51,412 bases of DNA from Salinibacterium sp. (GCA_025351795.1 JANXVG010000067.1:1-51412); one strand, 5' to 3'; positions 36,303 through 47,002 are shown, counted from the first letter of the stretch. Numbers and translations: made by a program. The notes: generated from the sequence alone by a model not told the origin.

Positions 36303-36770
36303 TCAGCCTACGCGGAGCCAGTCGAGGTCGGTCCACCTCGGCCCGTGACCCGAGACCGTCACGATGCGCGGTTCGATGCCATCGTCCGTCTCGGCGCCAC
36401 CGCGCGGACGCGCGATGTCAACCGCGAGCCAACCGTCGGTAAGTCCATCGAGCAGGCCAGCACCCCACTCGACCACAACCACGGAAGCCGCATAGTCAAT
36501 GTCGAGGTCATCGAGCTCCATTGCGCTTCCCAGTCGATACGCGTCGACATGCACAAACGGAGCGCCGTTCTCGCGTTGGTGGGTTCTCGCGAGCACGAAC
36601 GTGGGACTTTGCACGCTGCCGCGTACCCCCAGAGCCGCGCCGATTCCGCGCGTAAGCGTCGTTTTGCCCGCCCCGAGCTCTCCGTTGAGCAGAACGAGGT
36701 CACCGGCGTGAAGTTGCGCCGCGATGGTCGCCCCGAGTGCTTCCATCGCTTCCGGTGTCGCGATGATCAT
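36303..36770 (-). CDS. tsaE: t6A biosynthesis ATPase TsaE
   Basis: 155 residues. Walker A is GELGAGKTT (30-38), followed by TRGIGAALGVRGSVQSPTFVLARTH and the HVDAYRLG and VVVEWGAGL motifs. TsaE hydrolyses ATP to reset the TsaB-TsaD complex. It overlaps alr by 4 bp upstream and runs into tsaB downstream. Confidence 0.95.
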   Translation of the reverse strand: MIIATPEAMEALGATIAAQLHAGDLVLLNGELGAGKTTLTRGIGAALGVRGSVQSPTFVLARTHQRENGAPFVHVDAYRLGSAMELDDLDIDYAASVVVVEWGAGLLDGLTDGWLAVDIARPRGGAETDDGIEPRIVTVSGHGPRWTDLDWLRVG

Positions 36771-37867
36771 TCGAGGTACCTGCGGGTCACCCGGCTACCG
36801 ATGCACGCGACGATCTCGTAGTTGATCGTGCCGGCGGCCTGCGCCCAGTCTGCAGCCGACGGCACGCCACTGATGGGGTCGCCGAATAGAATCGCGCGAT
36901 CGCCGATCGAAACGGGAGCGTCGCCCACGTCGATCACTATCTGGTCCATCGCGACGCGACCGCTCACGCGGTACGTCACCCCGTTGATCGACACCGGTCC
37001 GGTACCCGAGGCATGGCGCGGAACACCGTCGGCGTAACCGAGCGGAACCAGGGCGAGCGTGGTCTCTCGCTCGGTAACGTAGTCGTAACCGTACGAGACG
37101 CCGCTGCCGGCCGGAATGCGCTTGACCGATGCGATTATGGCACTGAGCTGCATCGCCGGGGTGAGGCCGAGTTCGCGCGGTTGCTCGTCGGCGAACGGCG
37201 ACAGTCCATACGCGCCGATTCCGATCCGCACGAGTCCGAAGCGTGCCGCAGGTACCCTGATCGCTCCAGCGGTGGCGGCAAGATGGGTGACGTGCGGGGT
37301 GAGGCCGACCGCTGTCGCGGCCTCCAGTGCGCGCTGAAACCCTGCGACCTGTTGGGCATCTTCGGCCTCGCCCGCATTGGCCAGATGGCTGAAAACACCG
37401 CGCACCGCCAGCCTTCCCGCGCGCTCATGGTCGGCGGCCGCGGCAAAAATGAGACCCCATTCGTGCTCCGGCACTCCGTTGCGGCTCAGCCCGGTGTCTA
37501 CCTTGATGTGCACGTTCGCGCGGCCGGCTATCGCTGCAACCTGCTCGAGCTGGGCGACGTAGTTGATACCCACGTCAATGTTGTTCTCGACAGCGACCGC
37601 ATAGTCTGCGGCTGGGTCGTGTAACCACGCCAGAATCGGCGCGCGGATGCCCGCTGCCCGCAGTTCCAGGCCCTCCGCGATGTCGACCACGCCAAGCCAC
37701 TCCGCCCCGCCGGCGAGGGCAGCGCGCGCGGACGGGACCGCCCCGTGCCCGTATCCGTTCGCCTTCACGACCACCATTACCGGAGTGTCGCCCGCGGCAG
37801 CGCGCATCGTTGCAACGTTGCGCGCTATCGCACCGAGGTCAACGAGGGCTTCGCGCACCGTACTCAC
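36767..37867 (-). CDS. alr: Alanine racemase
   Basis: 366 residues, fold-type III PLP enzyme. The cofactor lysine is Lys35 in VVVKANGYGHG, and the second catalytic residue is the Tyr of GVSYGYDYV. It makes D-alanine for peptidoglycan. The gene overlaps acpS and tsaE by 4 bp each, linking cell-wall and tRNA-modification genes in one transcript. Confidence 0.97.
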   Translation of the reverse strand: MSTVREALVDLGAIARNVATMRAAAGDTPVMVVVKANGYGHGAVPSARAALAGGAEWLGVVDIAEGLELRAAGIRAPILAWLHDPAADYAVAVENNIDVGINYVAQLEQVAAIAGRANVHIKVDTGLSRNGVPEHEWGLIFAAAADHERAGRLAVRGVFSHLANAGEAEDAQQVAGFQRALEAATAVGLTPHVTHLAATAGAIRVPAARFGLVRIGIGAYGLSPFADEQPRELGLTPAMQLSAIIASVKRIPAGSGVSYGYDYVTERETTLALVPLGYADGVPRHASGTGPVSINGVTYRVSGRVAMDQIVIDVGDAPVSIGDRAILFGDPISGVPSAADWAQAAGTINYEIVACIGSRVTRRYLE

Positions 37868-38229
37868 GATTCGGCCACCACGTAGGCGATCGCGATCCCG
37901 GCGTCGTGTGACATCGACACGTGCACAACGCTGATCCCCCGCTCGGCGACGATAGCGGCCGTGCCACCGCTCAGCTCGAACGACGGATTGCCGAGCGCAT
38001 TAGAGACCACACGCATGTCATGCCAGCGCACGCCGGTTGAATCACCTAACGCCTTGATGAGCGCTTCCTTGGCGGCGAAGCGACCGGCGAGCGATCGGAA
38101 CGGTCTTGGCGTACCGTCCAGCACCTGTTCGGTCTCGGAAAACAGTCGATCGCGCAGCGCCGGGGTGCGGTCCATCGCGCGCTCAAAACGGTGGATGTCG
38201 ACCACGTCCACGCCGATGCCCACGATCAT
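37864..38229 (-). CDS. acpS: Holo-[acyl-carrier-protein] synthase
   Basis: 121 residues from the ATG at 38229, giving the family start MIVGIGVDVVDIHRFERA with the metal-binding Asp. The second motif is GRFAAKEALIKAL. It transfers 4'-phosphopantetheine from CoA to ACP. coaA, the first enzyme of CoA synthesis, is less than 2 kb away but on the other strand. It starts 16 bp after glmS. Confidence 0.95.
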   Translation of the reverse strand: MIVGIGVDVVDIHRFERAMDRTPALRDRLFSETEQVLDGTPRPFRSLAGRFAAKEALIKALGDSTGVRWHDMRVVSNALGNPSFELSGGTAAIVAERGISVVHVSMSHDAGIAIAYVVAES

Positions 38230-38245
38230 TTGCGGCTCGGGCCTG

Positions 38246-40096
38246 TTACTCGACCGTGACGGACTTGGCAAGATTGCGAGGCTGGTCTACGTCGAGTCCC
38301 TTCGCCGCCGCGAGTTCCATGCCGAAGACATGCAGTGGCACGACGGCCAGGAATGGCTCGAAAAGCGTGGCGGCGAGCGGAATCGGGATGACTTCGTCTG
38401 CGAACGGGAGCACGGCGGCATCCCCCTTCTCGGCTATCGCAATCACGCGAGCGCCGCGAGCGCGGATCTCTTGGATGTTGGATACCACTTTGGGGTGCAG
38501 CGAACCGGTGCCACGCGGGCTTGGCACCACGACGAACACGATTTGACCGGGCTCGATGAGCGCGATTGGGCCGTGCTTCAGTTCGCCGGCCGCAAAGCCC
38601 TCGGCGTGAATATAGGCAAGTTCCTTGAGTTTGAGTGCACCCTCGAGTGCGACGGGGAAACCGACGTGTCGTCCCAGGAAAAGCACGGACTGGGTGTCGG
38701 TCATCCAGTGCGCGAGCTGCGGAATCACTTTCGCCGACTCGATTACCTCCGCAATCTTGTCGGGAATCGCCACCAGTTCAGCCACATTTTCGGCGATTTC
38801 GCCTGCCGATAGCGTGCCACGCACGGTGGCGAGGTGCAGGCCAAGAAGGTAGAGTGCGGCGATCTGGGCGACGAATGCCTTCGTCGACGCGACGGCGACC
38901 TCCGGCCCGGCGTGCGTGTAGACGACCGCGTGCGACTCGCGAGCGATTGTTGCTCCCTGGGTATTACAGATTGACAGCACGCGCGCGTCGTTGGCCGTCG
39001 CGTACTTCACGGCCATCAGGGTGTCCATGGTCTCGCCGGACTGGCTGATTGAGACGACGAGTGTGCGGCTATTGATGATGGGGTTGCGATAGCGGAATTC
39101 GTGCGAAAGTTCGACCTCCACGGGAATGCGCGACCACTGCTCGATCGCATACTTGCCGAGCATGCCGGCATACGCCGCCGTGCCACAGGCAATAATGATG
39201 ATGCGGTCGATGTCGGCAAGCACGGCGGCGCCAATGGACTCGAGTTCGGGCAGATGCACGGTACCGTTCACCGCCCGGCCGCGTAGCGTATTCGCGACTG
39301 CCTCCGGCTCCTCGCTGATCTCTTTGGCCATGAAACTCGACCAACCGCCCTTGTCTGCCGCCGAGACATCCCAGGCGATCTCAAACTCTTCGGTCTCCAC
39401 GGGGTTACCGATGAAGTCGGTTACCTCCACTGAGTCGGGCCGAATCGTCACGATTTGGTCTTGACCGATCGCCACGGCGCGCTGAGTGAACTCGACAAAT
39501 GCTGCGACGTCTGAGCCGAGAAAGTTCTCGCCATCGCCGAGCCCGATCACGAGTGGGGAATTGCGACGAGCGCCAACCACGACACCAGGCTGGTCTTCGT
39601 GCATCACGAGGAGGGTGAACGCGCCGTGCAGCCGCGCGACGACTCGACGCAGTGACTCGGTCACGTCGTGGGTCTTCTGAAACTCGCGCCCCACCAGAAT
39701 GGCCGCGACCTCAGTGTCTGTTTCGCTTGTGAAGGTCTCGCCCTCGGCAAGAAGTTCCCGCTTGAGATCGTAGAAGTTCTCGATGATGCCATTGTGAATC
39801 AGCGCGAGCTTGCCGTTGTCTCCGAGGTGCGGATGCGCGTTCGCGTCGGTCGGTCCGCCGTGGGTTGCCCAGCGGGTATGCCCGATTCCCGTCGCCCCAT
39901 TGCCCAGTGGATCGGCTGCGAGATCATCGGTGAGAACCTTAAGTTTGCCAGATCGTTTGCGCACCCCAAGGTGACCATCCGCGTCAATCACGGCCACTCC
40001 AGCGGAGTCGTAACCGCGGTATTCGAGGCGCTTAAGACCCCCGAGAAGCACCTCGAGACTCTTGTTGTCACCGACGTAGCCCACGATTCCGCACAT
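38246..40096 (-). CDS. glmS: Glutamine:fructose-6-phosphate aminotransferase (isomerising)
   Basis: 616 residues. The glutaminase nucleophile is Cys2 in [10 protein letters not shown], and the N-terminal domain has [11 protein letters not shown]. Two SIS domains follow ([17 protein letters not shown]), and the sequence ends in the conserved [11 protein letters not shown]. It makes glucosamine-6-phosphate for UDP-GlcNAc. It is first in the run to tsaD and is divergent from coaA. I saw no glmS ribozyme sequence in the 76-bp upstream gap. Confidence 0.98.
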   Translation of the reverse strand: MCGIVGYVGDNKSLEVLLGGLKRLEYRGYDSAGVAVIDADGHLGVRKRSGKLKVLTDDLAADPLGNGATGIGHTRWATHGGPTDANAHPHLGDNGKLALIHNGIIENFYDLKRELLAEGETFTSETDTEVAAILVGREFQKTHDVTESLRRVVARLHGAFTLLVMHEDQPGVVVGARRNSPLVIGLGDGENFLGSDVAAFVEFTQRAVAIGQDQIVTIRPDSVEVTDFIGNPVETEEFEIAWDVSAADKGGWSSFMAKEISEEPEAVANTLRGRAVNGTVHLPELESIGAAVLADIDRIIIIACGTAAYAGMLGKYAIEQWSRIPVEVELSHEFRYRNPIINSRTLVVSISQSGETMDTLMAVKYATANDARVLSICNTQGATIARESHAVVYTHAGPEVAVASTKAFVAQIAALYLLGLHLATVRGTLSAGEIAENVAELVAIPDKIAEVIESAKVIPQLAHWMTDTQSVLFLGRHVGFPVALEGALKLKELAYIHAEGFAAGELKHGPIALIEPGQIVFVVVPSPRGTGSLHPKVVSNIQEIRARGARVIAIAEKGDAAVLPFADEVIPIPLAATLFEPFLAVVPLHVFGMELAAAKGLDVDQPRNLAKSVTVE

Positions 40097-40172
40097 GGGT
40101 AACGATTTTACGCCATACGCGCCGGGTTACCCGGCGCCCAACGGGCACCACGGCGCGGCTAGGCTGGTCACG

Positions 40173-41120
40173 ATGTCTGACCCCACAGCCACCCACGGTC
40201 ACGGTTCGCCGTTCCTCGAAATCGATAGGAGCGACTGGGCGGCTCTCGCTCCTACCCTCTCGGTGCCGCTCACCCAGAACGAGATCGTCGAGTTGCGTGG
40301 ACTTGGCGACTCGCTTGACGTACGTGAAGTCAGCGAGGTGTACCTACCCGTCAGTCGCCTCCTGAATCTTTACGTGGCTGGCGCACGGCAACTCCACAAG
40401 TCCACAACCGACTTTCTGGGCGCCAAGACCCGCGAGACACCTTTTGTAATCGGTATTGCCGGATCAGTCGCAGTCGGCAAGTCAACGGTCGCCCGAATCC
40501 TGCGCGAGTTGCTCGCGCGCTGGCCGGATACCCCCCGCGTCGAACTCGTCACGACGGACGGTTTTTTGTTGCCGAACACAGAACTCGAGCGTCGCGGACT
40601 CATGGAACGCAAGGGATTTCCGGAGTCCTACGATCGGCGAGCACTTCTGAGGTTCGTGAGCAAAGTGAAGAGTGGAGCGGTCGAAGTACGCGCACCCTTC
40701 TACTCGCACCTGCGCTACGACATCGTGCCAGACGCCGAGGTCGTCGTGCGGCGCCCAGACGTGCTCATCGTGGAAGGCCTCAATGTTCTGCAGCCGCCGG
40801 TGCCCGGCAATCGGCTGGCCGTGAGCGACCTCTTCGATTTCACGATCTACGTTGATGCCAGAACAGCGGATATCGCCCGCTGGTACGAGGAACGATTCCT
40901 CAGCCTGCAACGAGGAGCCTTCTCCAACCCCACGTCGTACTTTCATCGATACGCATCCCTCAGTGAAAACGAGGCACGGGCACAAGCCAACGACATCTGG
41001 TCGCGCGTCAATGAACCAAATCTCGTGCACAACATCCTGCCGACGCGAGCGCGCGCATCCCTCGTGCTCCGTAAGAATGCCGAACACGCTGTCTCGAACG
41101 TGTTACTGCGAAAGATTTGA
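40173..41120 (+). CDS. coaA: Type I pantothenate kinase
   Basis: 315 residues from the ATG at 40173; the frame is open upstream into the glmS start region but without family-like residues. Walker A is [12 protein letters not shown] (93-104), with [22 protein letters not shown] and [10 protein letters not shown] following. It phosphorylates pantothenate, the first step to CoA. It converges with glmM, with 5 bp between their stops. Confidence 0.97.
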   Translation: MSDPTATHGHGSPFLEIDRSDWAALAPTLSVPLTQNEIVELRGLGDSLDVREVSEVYLPVSRLLNLYVAGARQLHKSTTDFLGAKTRETPFVIGIAGSVAVGKSTVARILRELLARWPDTPRVELVTTDGFLLPNTELERRGLMERKGFPESYDRRALLRFVSKVKSGAVEVRAPFYSHLRYDIVPDAEVVVRRPDVLIVEGLNVLQPPVPGNRLAVSDLFDFTIYVDARTADIARWYEERFLSLQRGAFSNPTSYFHRYASLSENEARAQANDIWSRVNEPNLVHNILPTRARASLVLRKNAEHAVSNVLLRKI

Positions 41121-41125
41121 CGCGA

Positions 41126-42487
41126 CTAGATCGCGAGACGCTCAAGCACCACGTCGGCGAGTTCGTGGGCGACGCGATCAGCCGTAGCCTGGTCTTCGGC
41201 CTCAACCATGACGCGCACCATCGGCTCGGTGCCTGATGGCCTGAGCAGCACACGGCCCGAATCTCCGAGAACGCACTCAGCTTCTACGACCGCGGCCGCG
41301 ATGACCGCGTCCGAGCGGAGCGCGTGATGGTTGACACCTCGCACGTTCACCAAAATTTGCGGGTAAACGGTCATGACGGATGCGAGTTCGGCGAGCGTCT
41401 TGCCGGTGCGAGCCATTTCGGCCACAATGTGCAGACCCGTGAGGATGCCATCGCCGGTGGTAGCGAAGTCGGTCATGATGACGTGACCGGACTGCTCGCC
41501 GCCAAGAGACAGGTCGTGCTCAGCCAGCGATTCCAACACGTAGCGATCGCCGACCCGAGTCTCGAGCATCTGGATGTCGTGGGCGGCCATTGCGCGTTTG
41601 AGCCCAAGATTGCTCATCACAGTTGCGACCAGGGTGCGATCCTTGAGAACTCCGCGGTCTGCCATCGCGACGGCGAGGATCGCCATGATCTGGTCGCCAT
41701 CGACGACGTTTCCGTCGCGGTCGACGGCGAGGCAACGATCGGCATCACCATCGTGGGCAATGCCCAGATCAGCGTGGTGCTCGAGCACAGCAACCGCGAG
41801 ATTATCGAGATGAGTAGATCCGACCCCGTCGTTGATGTTCATTCCATCTGGATTCGCACCAATGACGGTGACCTGCGCCCCGGCATCCGTGAAGGTCTGA
41901 GGAGAAATGCCGGCCGCCGCCCCATGTGCACAATCGAGCACGACGTGTACGCCATCGAGGCGATTCGGCAGCGTTGAGAGCAAGTGCACGATGTAGCGGT
42001 CTTCAGCATCAGCGAAACGACGGATGCGGCCCACATCTCCACCGGTGGGCGACAGCTTCGTGTCGCTCAGCGCGAACTCGATACGGTCCTCAACCTCGTC
42101 GGGAAGCTTGACCCCTCCGGTCGCAAAGAACTTAATTCCGTTGTCTGGGGCCGGATTGTGGGAGGCCGAAATCATGACACCAAAGTCGGCCTTGAAGTCC
42201 GACACGAGAAAGGCCGCGGCCGGAGTGGGAACGACACCGGCATCGTAGACATCAACGCCAGAACTCGCGAGGCCAGCAGCCACTGCGGCGATCAGGAACT
42301 CGCCGGAGACACGCGGATCCCGCGCGACCACAGCGATCGGCCTGCGCCCCGAAGCGCGCCGGCCGTCAGCCATTCTGCCCTTGCCAAGCACCACAGCTGC
42401 CGCCTGGGCTAGCCCGAGGGCAAGTTCGACGGTAACGTCGCGATTGGCCAGGCCACGCACGCCATCCGTTCCGAACAGGCGAGGCAC
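41126..42487 (-). CDS. glmM: Phosphoglucosamine mutase
   Basis: 453 residues. The catalytic phosphoserine is in [15 protein letters not shown] (Ser109), the metal loop is DGDADRC, the sugar-binding loop GGEQSGH, and the phosphate loop [12 protein letters not shown]. It converts glucosamine-6-phosphate, the GlmS product, to glucosamine-1-phosphate. It lies downstream of rpsI by about 20 bp, as in many actinobacteria, and probably shares the rplM promoter. Confidence 0.98.
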   Translation of the reverse strand: MPRLFGTDGVRGLANRDVTVELALGLAQAAAVVLGKGRMADGRRASGRRPIAVVARDPRVSGEFLIAAVAAGLASSGVDVYDAGVVPTPAAAFLVSDFKADFGVMISASHNPAPDNGIKFFATGGVKLPDEVEDRIEFALSDTKLSPTGGDVGRIRRFADAEDRYIVHLLSTLPNRLDGVHVVLDCAHGAAAGISPQTFTDAGAQVTVIGANPDGMNINDGVGSTHLDNLAVAVLEHHADLGIAHDGDADRCLAVDRDGNVVDGDQIMAILAVAMADRGVLKDRTLVATVMSNLGLKRAMAAHDIQMLETRVGDRYVLESLAEHDLSLGGEQSGHVIMTDFATTGDGILTGLHIVAEMARTGKTLAELASVMTVYPQILVNVRGVNHHALRSDAVIAAAVVEAECVLGDSGRVLLRPSGTEPMVRVMVEAEDQATADRVAHELADVVLERLAI

Positions 42488-42508
42488 TGTCTGCCCGCTA
42501 TCCGGCGG

Positions 42509-43033
42509 TTAGCGCTTCGAGAACTGGGGAGCCTTACGCGCCTTCTTGAGACCGGCCTTCTTGCGCTCTTTGACGCGAGCGTCGCGGCTGAGGAAACCGG
42601 CTTTCTTGAGCTGCGGACGGTTATTCTCTTCGTCGATCTGATTGAGCGAGCGAGCGATGCCGAGACGCAGGGCCCCAGCCTGACCAGACGGGCCACCACC
42701 GGTGATGCGAGCGATGACATCGTAGCTGCCGAGCAGGTCGAGGATCTTGAACGGGTCATTGATGAGTTGCTGATGCAGCTTGTTCGGAAAGTACTCGGCG
42801 AGCTCACGGCCGTTGACCGTGATCGTTCCGGCACCCGGGATGAGACGCACCCGGGCGATTGCCTGCTTGCGGCGGCCCACGGCTGCGCCGGGAACATTGA
42901 GTACGGCTCGGGGAGCCTTAGGGGCTGCCTCAGGAACCGACTCGGTTGAGTAGCTGGTCGGCGTCTCAGTGGAGTAACTCTCCGGAGCTTCCTCGACAGC
43001 GTCGACGTCTGCGGAGTCTTCGATCTTGGCCAA
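42509..43033 (-). CDS. rpsI: 30S ribosomal protein S9 with N-terminal extension
   Basis: 174 residues; the S9 core starts at about residue 50 ([17 protein letters not shown]) and ends with the tRNA-contacting FSKR tail. The first 45 residues are acidic and partly repeated ([18 protein letters not shown]), longer than the usual S9 of about 130. Extended S9 proteins occur in actinobacteria; the role of the extension is unknown. It follows rplM by about 40 bp. Confidence 0.97.
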   Translation of the reverse strand: MAKIEDSADVDAVEEAPESYSTETPTSYSTESVPEAAPKAPRAVLNVPGAAVGRRKQAIARVRLIPGAGTITVNGRELAEYFPNKLHQQLINDPFKILDLLGSYDVIARITGGGPSGQAGALRLGIARSLNQIDEENNRPQLKKAGFLSRDARVKERKKAGLKKARKAPQFSKR

Positions 43034-43071
43034 TGTAGTGAGTCCTTAGTTTGTGTGCCGAAGCGCGGGCG

Positions 43072-43518
43072 CTACTGGGCGACCTGGGAGAGGGTGTACG
43101 TCTTCGGCTGCTGTGCAGCGTGTGGGTGCTCAGCGCCGGCATAGACCTTGAGCTTGGTGAGCTGCGCCCGGCCGATCGAATTCTTCGGGAGCATACCGCG
43201 GATGGCCTTCTCGACCGCGCGCGTCGGGTGCTTGGCGACCATCTCGGAATAGGTCGTCGCTGTCAGCCCGCCCGGGTAACCGGAGTGGCTGTAGTAGTTC
43301 TTCTTCGCGAGTTTAGAGCCCGTGAGAGCAACCTTCTCCGCGTTCACGATGATGACGAAGTCACCCATATCCATGTGGGGTGCGAAGGTGGCCTTGTGCT
43401 TGCCGCGCAGCAGAACGGCTGCGTGGCTGGCGAGACGGCCGAGAACGATATCCGTGGCGTCGATGATGACCCACTCGCGCTGGACGTCTTCGGGCTTGGG
43501 CGAAAATGTACGCGTCAC
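43072..43518 (-). CDS. rplM: 50S ribosomal protein L13
   Basis: 148 residues with [35 protein letters not shown], then [11 protein letters not shown] and [17 protein letters not shown], all L13 signatures. It is an early-assembly large-subunit protein. It begins the rplM-rpsI(-glmM) operon and has a predicted promoter about 140 bp upstream. Confidence 0.97.
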   Translation of the reverse strand: MTRTFSPKPEDVQREWVIIDATDIVLGRLASHAAVLLRGKHKATFAPHMDMGDFVIIVNAEKVALTGSKLAKKNYYSHSGYPGGLTATTYSEMVAKHPTRAVEKAIRGMLPKNSIGRAQLTKLKVYAGAEHPHAAQQPKTYTLSQVAQ

Positions 43519-43657
43519 AATACTGCTGCTTTCGTTGATCGATTGAGGTGTTCGTGAATCCCGCTCCGTGGTCGTTCCTCAAAGATTGCGAGGTAACTGC
43601 GCCGGTGGAGGGCTCATGATCGGGTGCCGGGCACTGGGCCGTAGACACCAAGTGACC

Positions 43658-43687
43658 ACGATAGTCGCCAGTGGCTCCCCAGGTCAA
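43658..43687 (-). promoter_or_regulatory. Predicted rplM-rpsI promoter
   Basis: Minus strand: -35 TTGACC (43682-43687), 18-bp spacer, -10 TATCGT (43658-43663). It leaves a leader of roughly 130 nt before rplM. The 250-bp gap to the divergent lipoprotein frame holds nothing else that I recognise. Assigned by eye. Confidence 0.5.
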
Positions 43688-43766
43688 ACGGGACCCGAAT
43701 TCACCGCATTCCGCTCGACATCAATCGATCGCATTCCCCGCACGGGGTCACTCGTCAGGAGTTCTT

Positions 43767-44306
43767 GTGAGTTATCGTTTTTCCGCTGTGATGGTCTGTG
43801 GTCTCACCGTCGCGCTGCTGCTCACGGGCTGCACCTCGGGGTCGACAGCCCCACTATCCACGAACGCACCGACGCCGTCCGCATCCACCACACCATCCAT
43901 AAAGACCGCGCTCACGGGATGTGCTCTTGTCACAGCGGCGGAAGCGTCCGCGGCCGTCGGGGCCACGTTCCCGCCCGGAACGGAGAACCCGTTCACCCTC
44001 ACGGCAAAAATCGTCGCACACTCCGGTTGCGCCTATAAGGCTGGCGCCCCGGCCGTCGGCTATGACGTCAACACTATGGCTGGAACAATTCCGGCTGATT
44101 AGTTGTCTGCCCAGGTATGGGGGGTGCTCATCTCCGAAGGTGCAACCGCGTCAACGTTCGGCGGCAACACGGGGATCATCTTCCTGAAGGCTCCACTTCA
44201 AGAAGCCGCTTGCTTTCGCGGCCAGACGATCGTATCGGTGAGTGTTGTTAGTGGCCACGACGGCGCAGCAGTCGCGCTCGCGAACCTCATCGCCGCGCGC
44301 ATGTAG
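43767..44306 (+). pseudogene. DUF3558-like lipoprotein interrupted by an in-frame TAG
   Basis: The frame starts at GTG 43767, after CAGGAG, and gives a signal peptide with lipobox LLTGC (Cys22). A Thr/Ser/Pro linker leads to a small domain beginning TGCALVTAAEASAAVG, like DUF3558-type lipoproteins. TAG at 44100-44102 stops it after GTIPAD, but the same frame continues with LSAQVWGVLISEGATASTFG to TAG at 44304-44306. Whole length would be 179 residues. One base change explains the break, so it is a recent nonsense mutation or a sequencing error. The truncated 111-residue form could still be secreted. Confidence 0.75.
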
Positions 44307-45215
44307 TCACGGCGAGCCCACGTTGAGGGGGTCTACCCCACGTGCTTCGCGGCGGGCGCGTGTCTGGTTAGCTCGTGCCGCAAGTTCAGCGACGGCTGGG
44401 TAACCCACCTCGACGAGGGTGAGCCCAGCCGCTGGCATGACCTTAAACTCACTCGTACGTTGCGCCGCGTTACGGATGCCGACCAGTCGTTGCCCTGGCA
44501 GCCGACGTTCCCCAACAGATACGGCAGCTCCCACCAAAGCGCGCACCATGCTGTGACAGAACGCGTCGGCCTGGAGCGTCGCAATGAGCACGCCCTGCGC
44601 ATCTCGCCGCCAGGAGAACTCCTGCAGCGTGCGAATGGTCGTGGAACCTTCGCGCGGGCGACAGTATGCCGCCCAGTCGTGCAGGCCGAGCAATTCCCTC
44701 GCGGCGGTATTCATCGCGTCACGATCCAGGCCAGTCGGATACCACACGGTGTGGTTACGCGTGAGCGGGTTGCGGCGTGCTGCGGCGTCCGCAATGCGAT
44801 ATTCATAACGTCGCCAGATGGGTGAAAAACGGGCATCGAACCCGGGCGCAGCGACCGTAATCGCTGACACGTACACGTCGCCGGTCAATCCCGCGATGCC
44901 GTTGAGGCGTCGGGCGAGTCCGGCTGGGCCATCCGTTATTCCGCCCGTCTTGCCGCGGTTACCGTCGACGAGGCTCGAAAACTGTGCCGGCGACAGGTCG
45001 ACGTGAGCGACCTGACCGGTTGCGTGTACGCCGGCATCGGTGCGCCCAGCAACGGTGAGCATTGGGGCGTCGCCGTAGCGGCGAAGAACGGTCGCGAGCG
45101 CCAACTCGAGCTCACCCTGCACCGTGCGAATGCCGGGCTGCTTCGCCCACCCGGTAAATGCGGTGCCGTCGTACGCGATATCTAGTCGCAGTCGGATGGC
45201 ACGATCCTCGTTCAC
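44307..45215 (-). CDS. truA: tRNA pseudouridine(38-40) synthase
   Basis: 302 residues. The catalytic Asp60 lies in AGRTDAGVHATGQVAH. Other family marks are LDIAYDGTAFTGWAKQPGIRTVQGELE and RRYEYRI, and QADAFCHSMVRALVG near the C-terminus. It modifies positions 38-40 of the tRNA anticodon arm. The usual rplQ-truA pairing is here split by the LigD-type polymerase gene. Its stop abuts the end of the interrupted lipoprotein frame. Confidence 0.96.
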   Translation of the reverse strand: MNEDRAIRLRLDIAYDGTAFTGWAKQPGIRTVQGELELALATVLRRYGDAPMLTVAGRTDAGVHATGQVAHVDLSPAQFSSLVDGNRGKTGGITDGPAGLARRLNGIAGLTGDVYVSAITVAAPGFDARFSPIWRRYEYRIADAAARRNPLTRNHTVWYPTGLDRDAMNTAARELLGLHDWAAYCRPREGSTTIRTLQEFSWRRDAQGVLIATLQADAFCHSMVRALVGAAVSVGERRLPGQRLVGIRNAAQRTSEFKVMPAAGLTLVEVGYPAVAELAARANQTRARREARGVDPLNVGSP

Positions 45216-45224
45216 GGTGCGAGC

Positions 45225-46256
45225 TTACGGGGAATGCCCGGCACCTCGCGCCCTACTCGGCTGTACTCGAGGTGGCTCTCCGGGCATCTTCGGGTAGTCG
45301 GGAGGGAATGGCAGCTCGCCCAGCCCGTTGCTGCTATCCCGTTCCCACCACGCGATGAGCGTGTCGACCATACCGGGCTTCTGGCCCATGGTCGCCCACG
45401 GATCGCCCATCGACTGTAGTCGGCTCGGCACGCTGAGGATGGTGAAGTCACGTGGGTCTGCACTGGTGAGCTCGTCCCACTCCAGCGGGCACGAGACGGG
45501 GGCATGCTCAAGCGCACGCGGACTGTATGCACCTGCCATAGTGCGATCACGTGCCGCCTGGTTGTAGTCCACGAAAATACGCTCGCCGCGCTCTTCCTTC
45601 CACCACGCGGTGGTGATCTGCTGCGGCATGCGTCGCTCAAGTTCTCGTGCTGCCGCGATCACGCCGTGTCTCACGTCGAGAAACTCGTGCGTCGGAATGA
45701 TCGGTGCGAAGACGTGGATGCCACGGCTTCCTGAAGTCTTCAGCCACGCCTCAAGACCTGCCTCCGCAAGTACTTCACGCAGAACGAGAGCGGCGGCGGC
45801 GGCATCCGCAAAGCACGTACCGGGCTGAGGATCGAGGTCGAAGCGCAGCTGGTCGGGGTTGTCGGTGTTCTCTACCCGTGACGGCCAGGGGTGAAAAACC
45901 ACCGTGTTCATTTGCGCCGCCCACACCGCTGTCGCCGGTTCGGAGATCACCAGTTGCGCGTGCGACCGCCCGCTCGGATAGGTTACGTCGACGCTGCGCA
46001 CGAATTCGGGTGCGCCTTTCGGAGGGTTCTTGGAGAAAAACTGCTCACCGTCGATCCCATCCGGAAACCTCTGCAGCGATACCGGACGGTCGCCGTTGGC
46101 GGCTACGAATGCATCTCCTACGTTGACGAGGTACCGTGCCAGATCGAGCTTCGTGAGGCCCAACTTCGGCCACAGCACGCGGCCCGGACTCGACACCCGG
46201 ATGTCGCGCGCACCATGGGGGCCGACAACCGTGAGGTGCACGGCATCAGTGGACAT
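45225..46256 (-). CDS. Stand-alone LigD-type (archaeo-eukaryotic primase) DNA polymerase
   Basis: 343 residues. It matches the polymerase domain of LigD: LTKLDLARYLVNV, RFPDGIDGEQFFSKNPP, the metal motif RFDLDPQPG with Asp140 and Asp142, the SGSRGIHVFAPI phosphate-binding motif and VDYNQAARDRTMAGAYSPR. Ligase and phosphoesterase domains are absent. Such polymerases fill gaps in bacterial end joining or base-excision repair. No ku or ligase gene is in the window. It lies between rplQ (after its terminator) and truA. Confidence 0.92.
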   Translation of the reverse strand: MSTDAVHLTVVGPHGARDIRVSSPGRVLWPKLGLTKLDLARYLVNVGDAFVAANGDRPVSLQRFPDGIDGEQFFSKNPPKGAPEFVRSVDVTYPSGRSHAQLVISEPATAVWAAQMNTVVFHPWPSRVENTDNPDQLRFDLDPQPGTCFADAAAAALVLREVLAEAGLEAWLKTSGSRGIHVFAPIIPTHEFLDVRHGVIAAARELERRMPQQITTAWWKEERGERIFVDYNQAARDRTMAGAYSPRALEHAPVSCPLEWDELTSADPRDFTILSVPSRLQSMGDPWATMGQKPGMVDTLIAWWERDSSNGLGELPFPPDYPKMPGEPPRVQPSRARGAGHSP

Positions 46257-46349
46257 GGCCCCAACCTATTCCCCTGAGCACCGCGGCGCGGCGGCGCCGC
46301 TGATGACGCGACACGTTCACTGCGCGGAACATACCGCAGCGTTAACCAG

Positions 46350-46376
46350 AAAAGCCCCGCTCTCGCGAGCGGGGCT
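46350..46376 (-). terminator. rplQ operon terminator
   Basis: AGCCCCGCTC at 46353-46362 pairs with GAGCGGGGCT at 46367-46376 around a 4-nt loop. On the minus strand the stem is followed by TTTTCTGG. It starts 14 bp beyond the rplQ stop and is the clearest intrinsic terminator in the window. Confidence 0.9.
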
Positions 46377-46390
46377 GTCATTTTGCTGGG

Positions 46391-47002
46391 TTACTTGGAC
46401 TCTGCTTCGGGCTCTTCGGTCGCGGCAACTGTTGCGGCATGCGCCGGCGCTTCTTCGGCGACACCAGCTTCGGCCGTCAACTCTTCGGCAGCCGGGGCAT
46501 CGTCGGCAACCACGGTGTCATCGACCTCGGCCGCGTCAGCACCCGTGATCGCTTCGACTTCCGCCGTCGCAGCCGCCGCGGCGGGCTTGGCCGCGGACTC
46601 GCCAGCAGCGGCGGCCTTTTTGGCCGACTTGGGTTTGGGGCTTACCGGCTCGAGAACGAGTTCGATCTGCACCATCGACGCATTGTCACCCTTGCGAAAA
46701 CCGAGCTTGGTGATGCGGGTATAGCCGCCCTCGCGGTGCTCGACAAGTGGCGCGATCTCCGTGAAGAGTTCGTGGATGACACTCTTGTCACCAATGATGG
46801 CGAGTGCACGACGACGGTTGTGCAGGTCACCTTTCTTGGCGAACGTGATGAGCCGCTCGGCAACGGGACGCAGGCGCTTGGCCTTCGTCTCGGTTGTCTT
46901 GATGCTCTTGTGGGTGAACAGGGCAGCCGCGAGGTTCGCAAGCATGAGGCGCTCGTGCGCCGGTCCGCCGCCGAGGCGCGGTCCCTTCGTGGGTGTGGGC
47001 AT
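46391..47002 (-). CDS. rplQ: 50S ribosomal protein L17 with long C-terminal tail
   Basis: 203 residues; the L17 core ([23 protein letters not shown] to [18 protein letters not shown]) ends near residue 120. The remaining about 80 residues are Ala/Glu/Val-rich and acidic, as in other actinobacteria. L17 lies near the exit tunnel. It is the last gene of the infA-to-rplQ series and is followed by a strong terminator. Confidence 0.97.
   Translation of the reverse strand: MPTPTKGPRLGGGPAHERLMLANLAAALFTHKSIKTTETKAKRLRPVAERLITFAKKGDLHNRRRALAIIGDKSVIHELFTEIAPLVEHREGGYTRITKLGFRKGDNASMVQIELVLEPVSPKPKSAKKAAAAGESAAKPAAAAATAEVEAITGADAAEVDDTVVADDAPAAEELTAEAGVAEEAPAHAATVAATEEPEAESK

Noticed and set aside
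40097-40172. glmS ribozyme or riboswitch upstream of glmS
   Set aside because: The gap is only 76 bp and shares space with the coaA start; no ribozyme core sequence was recognised.
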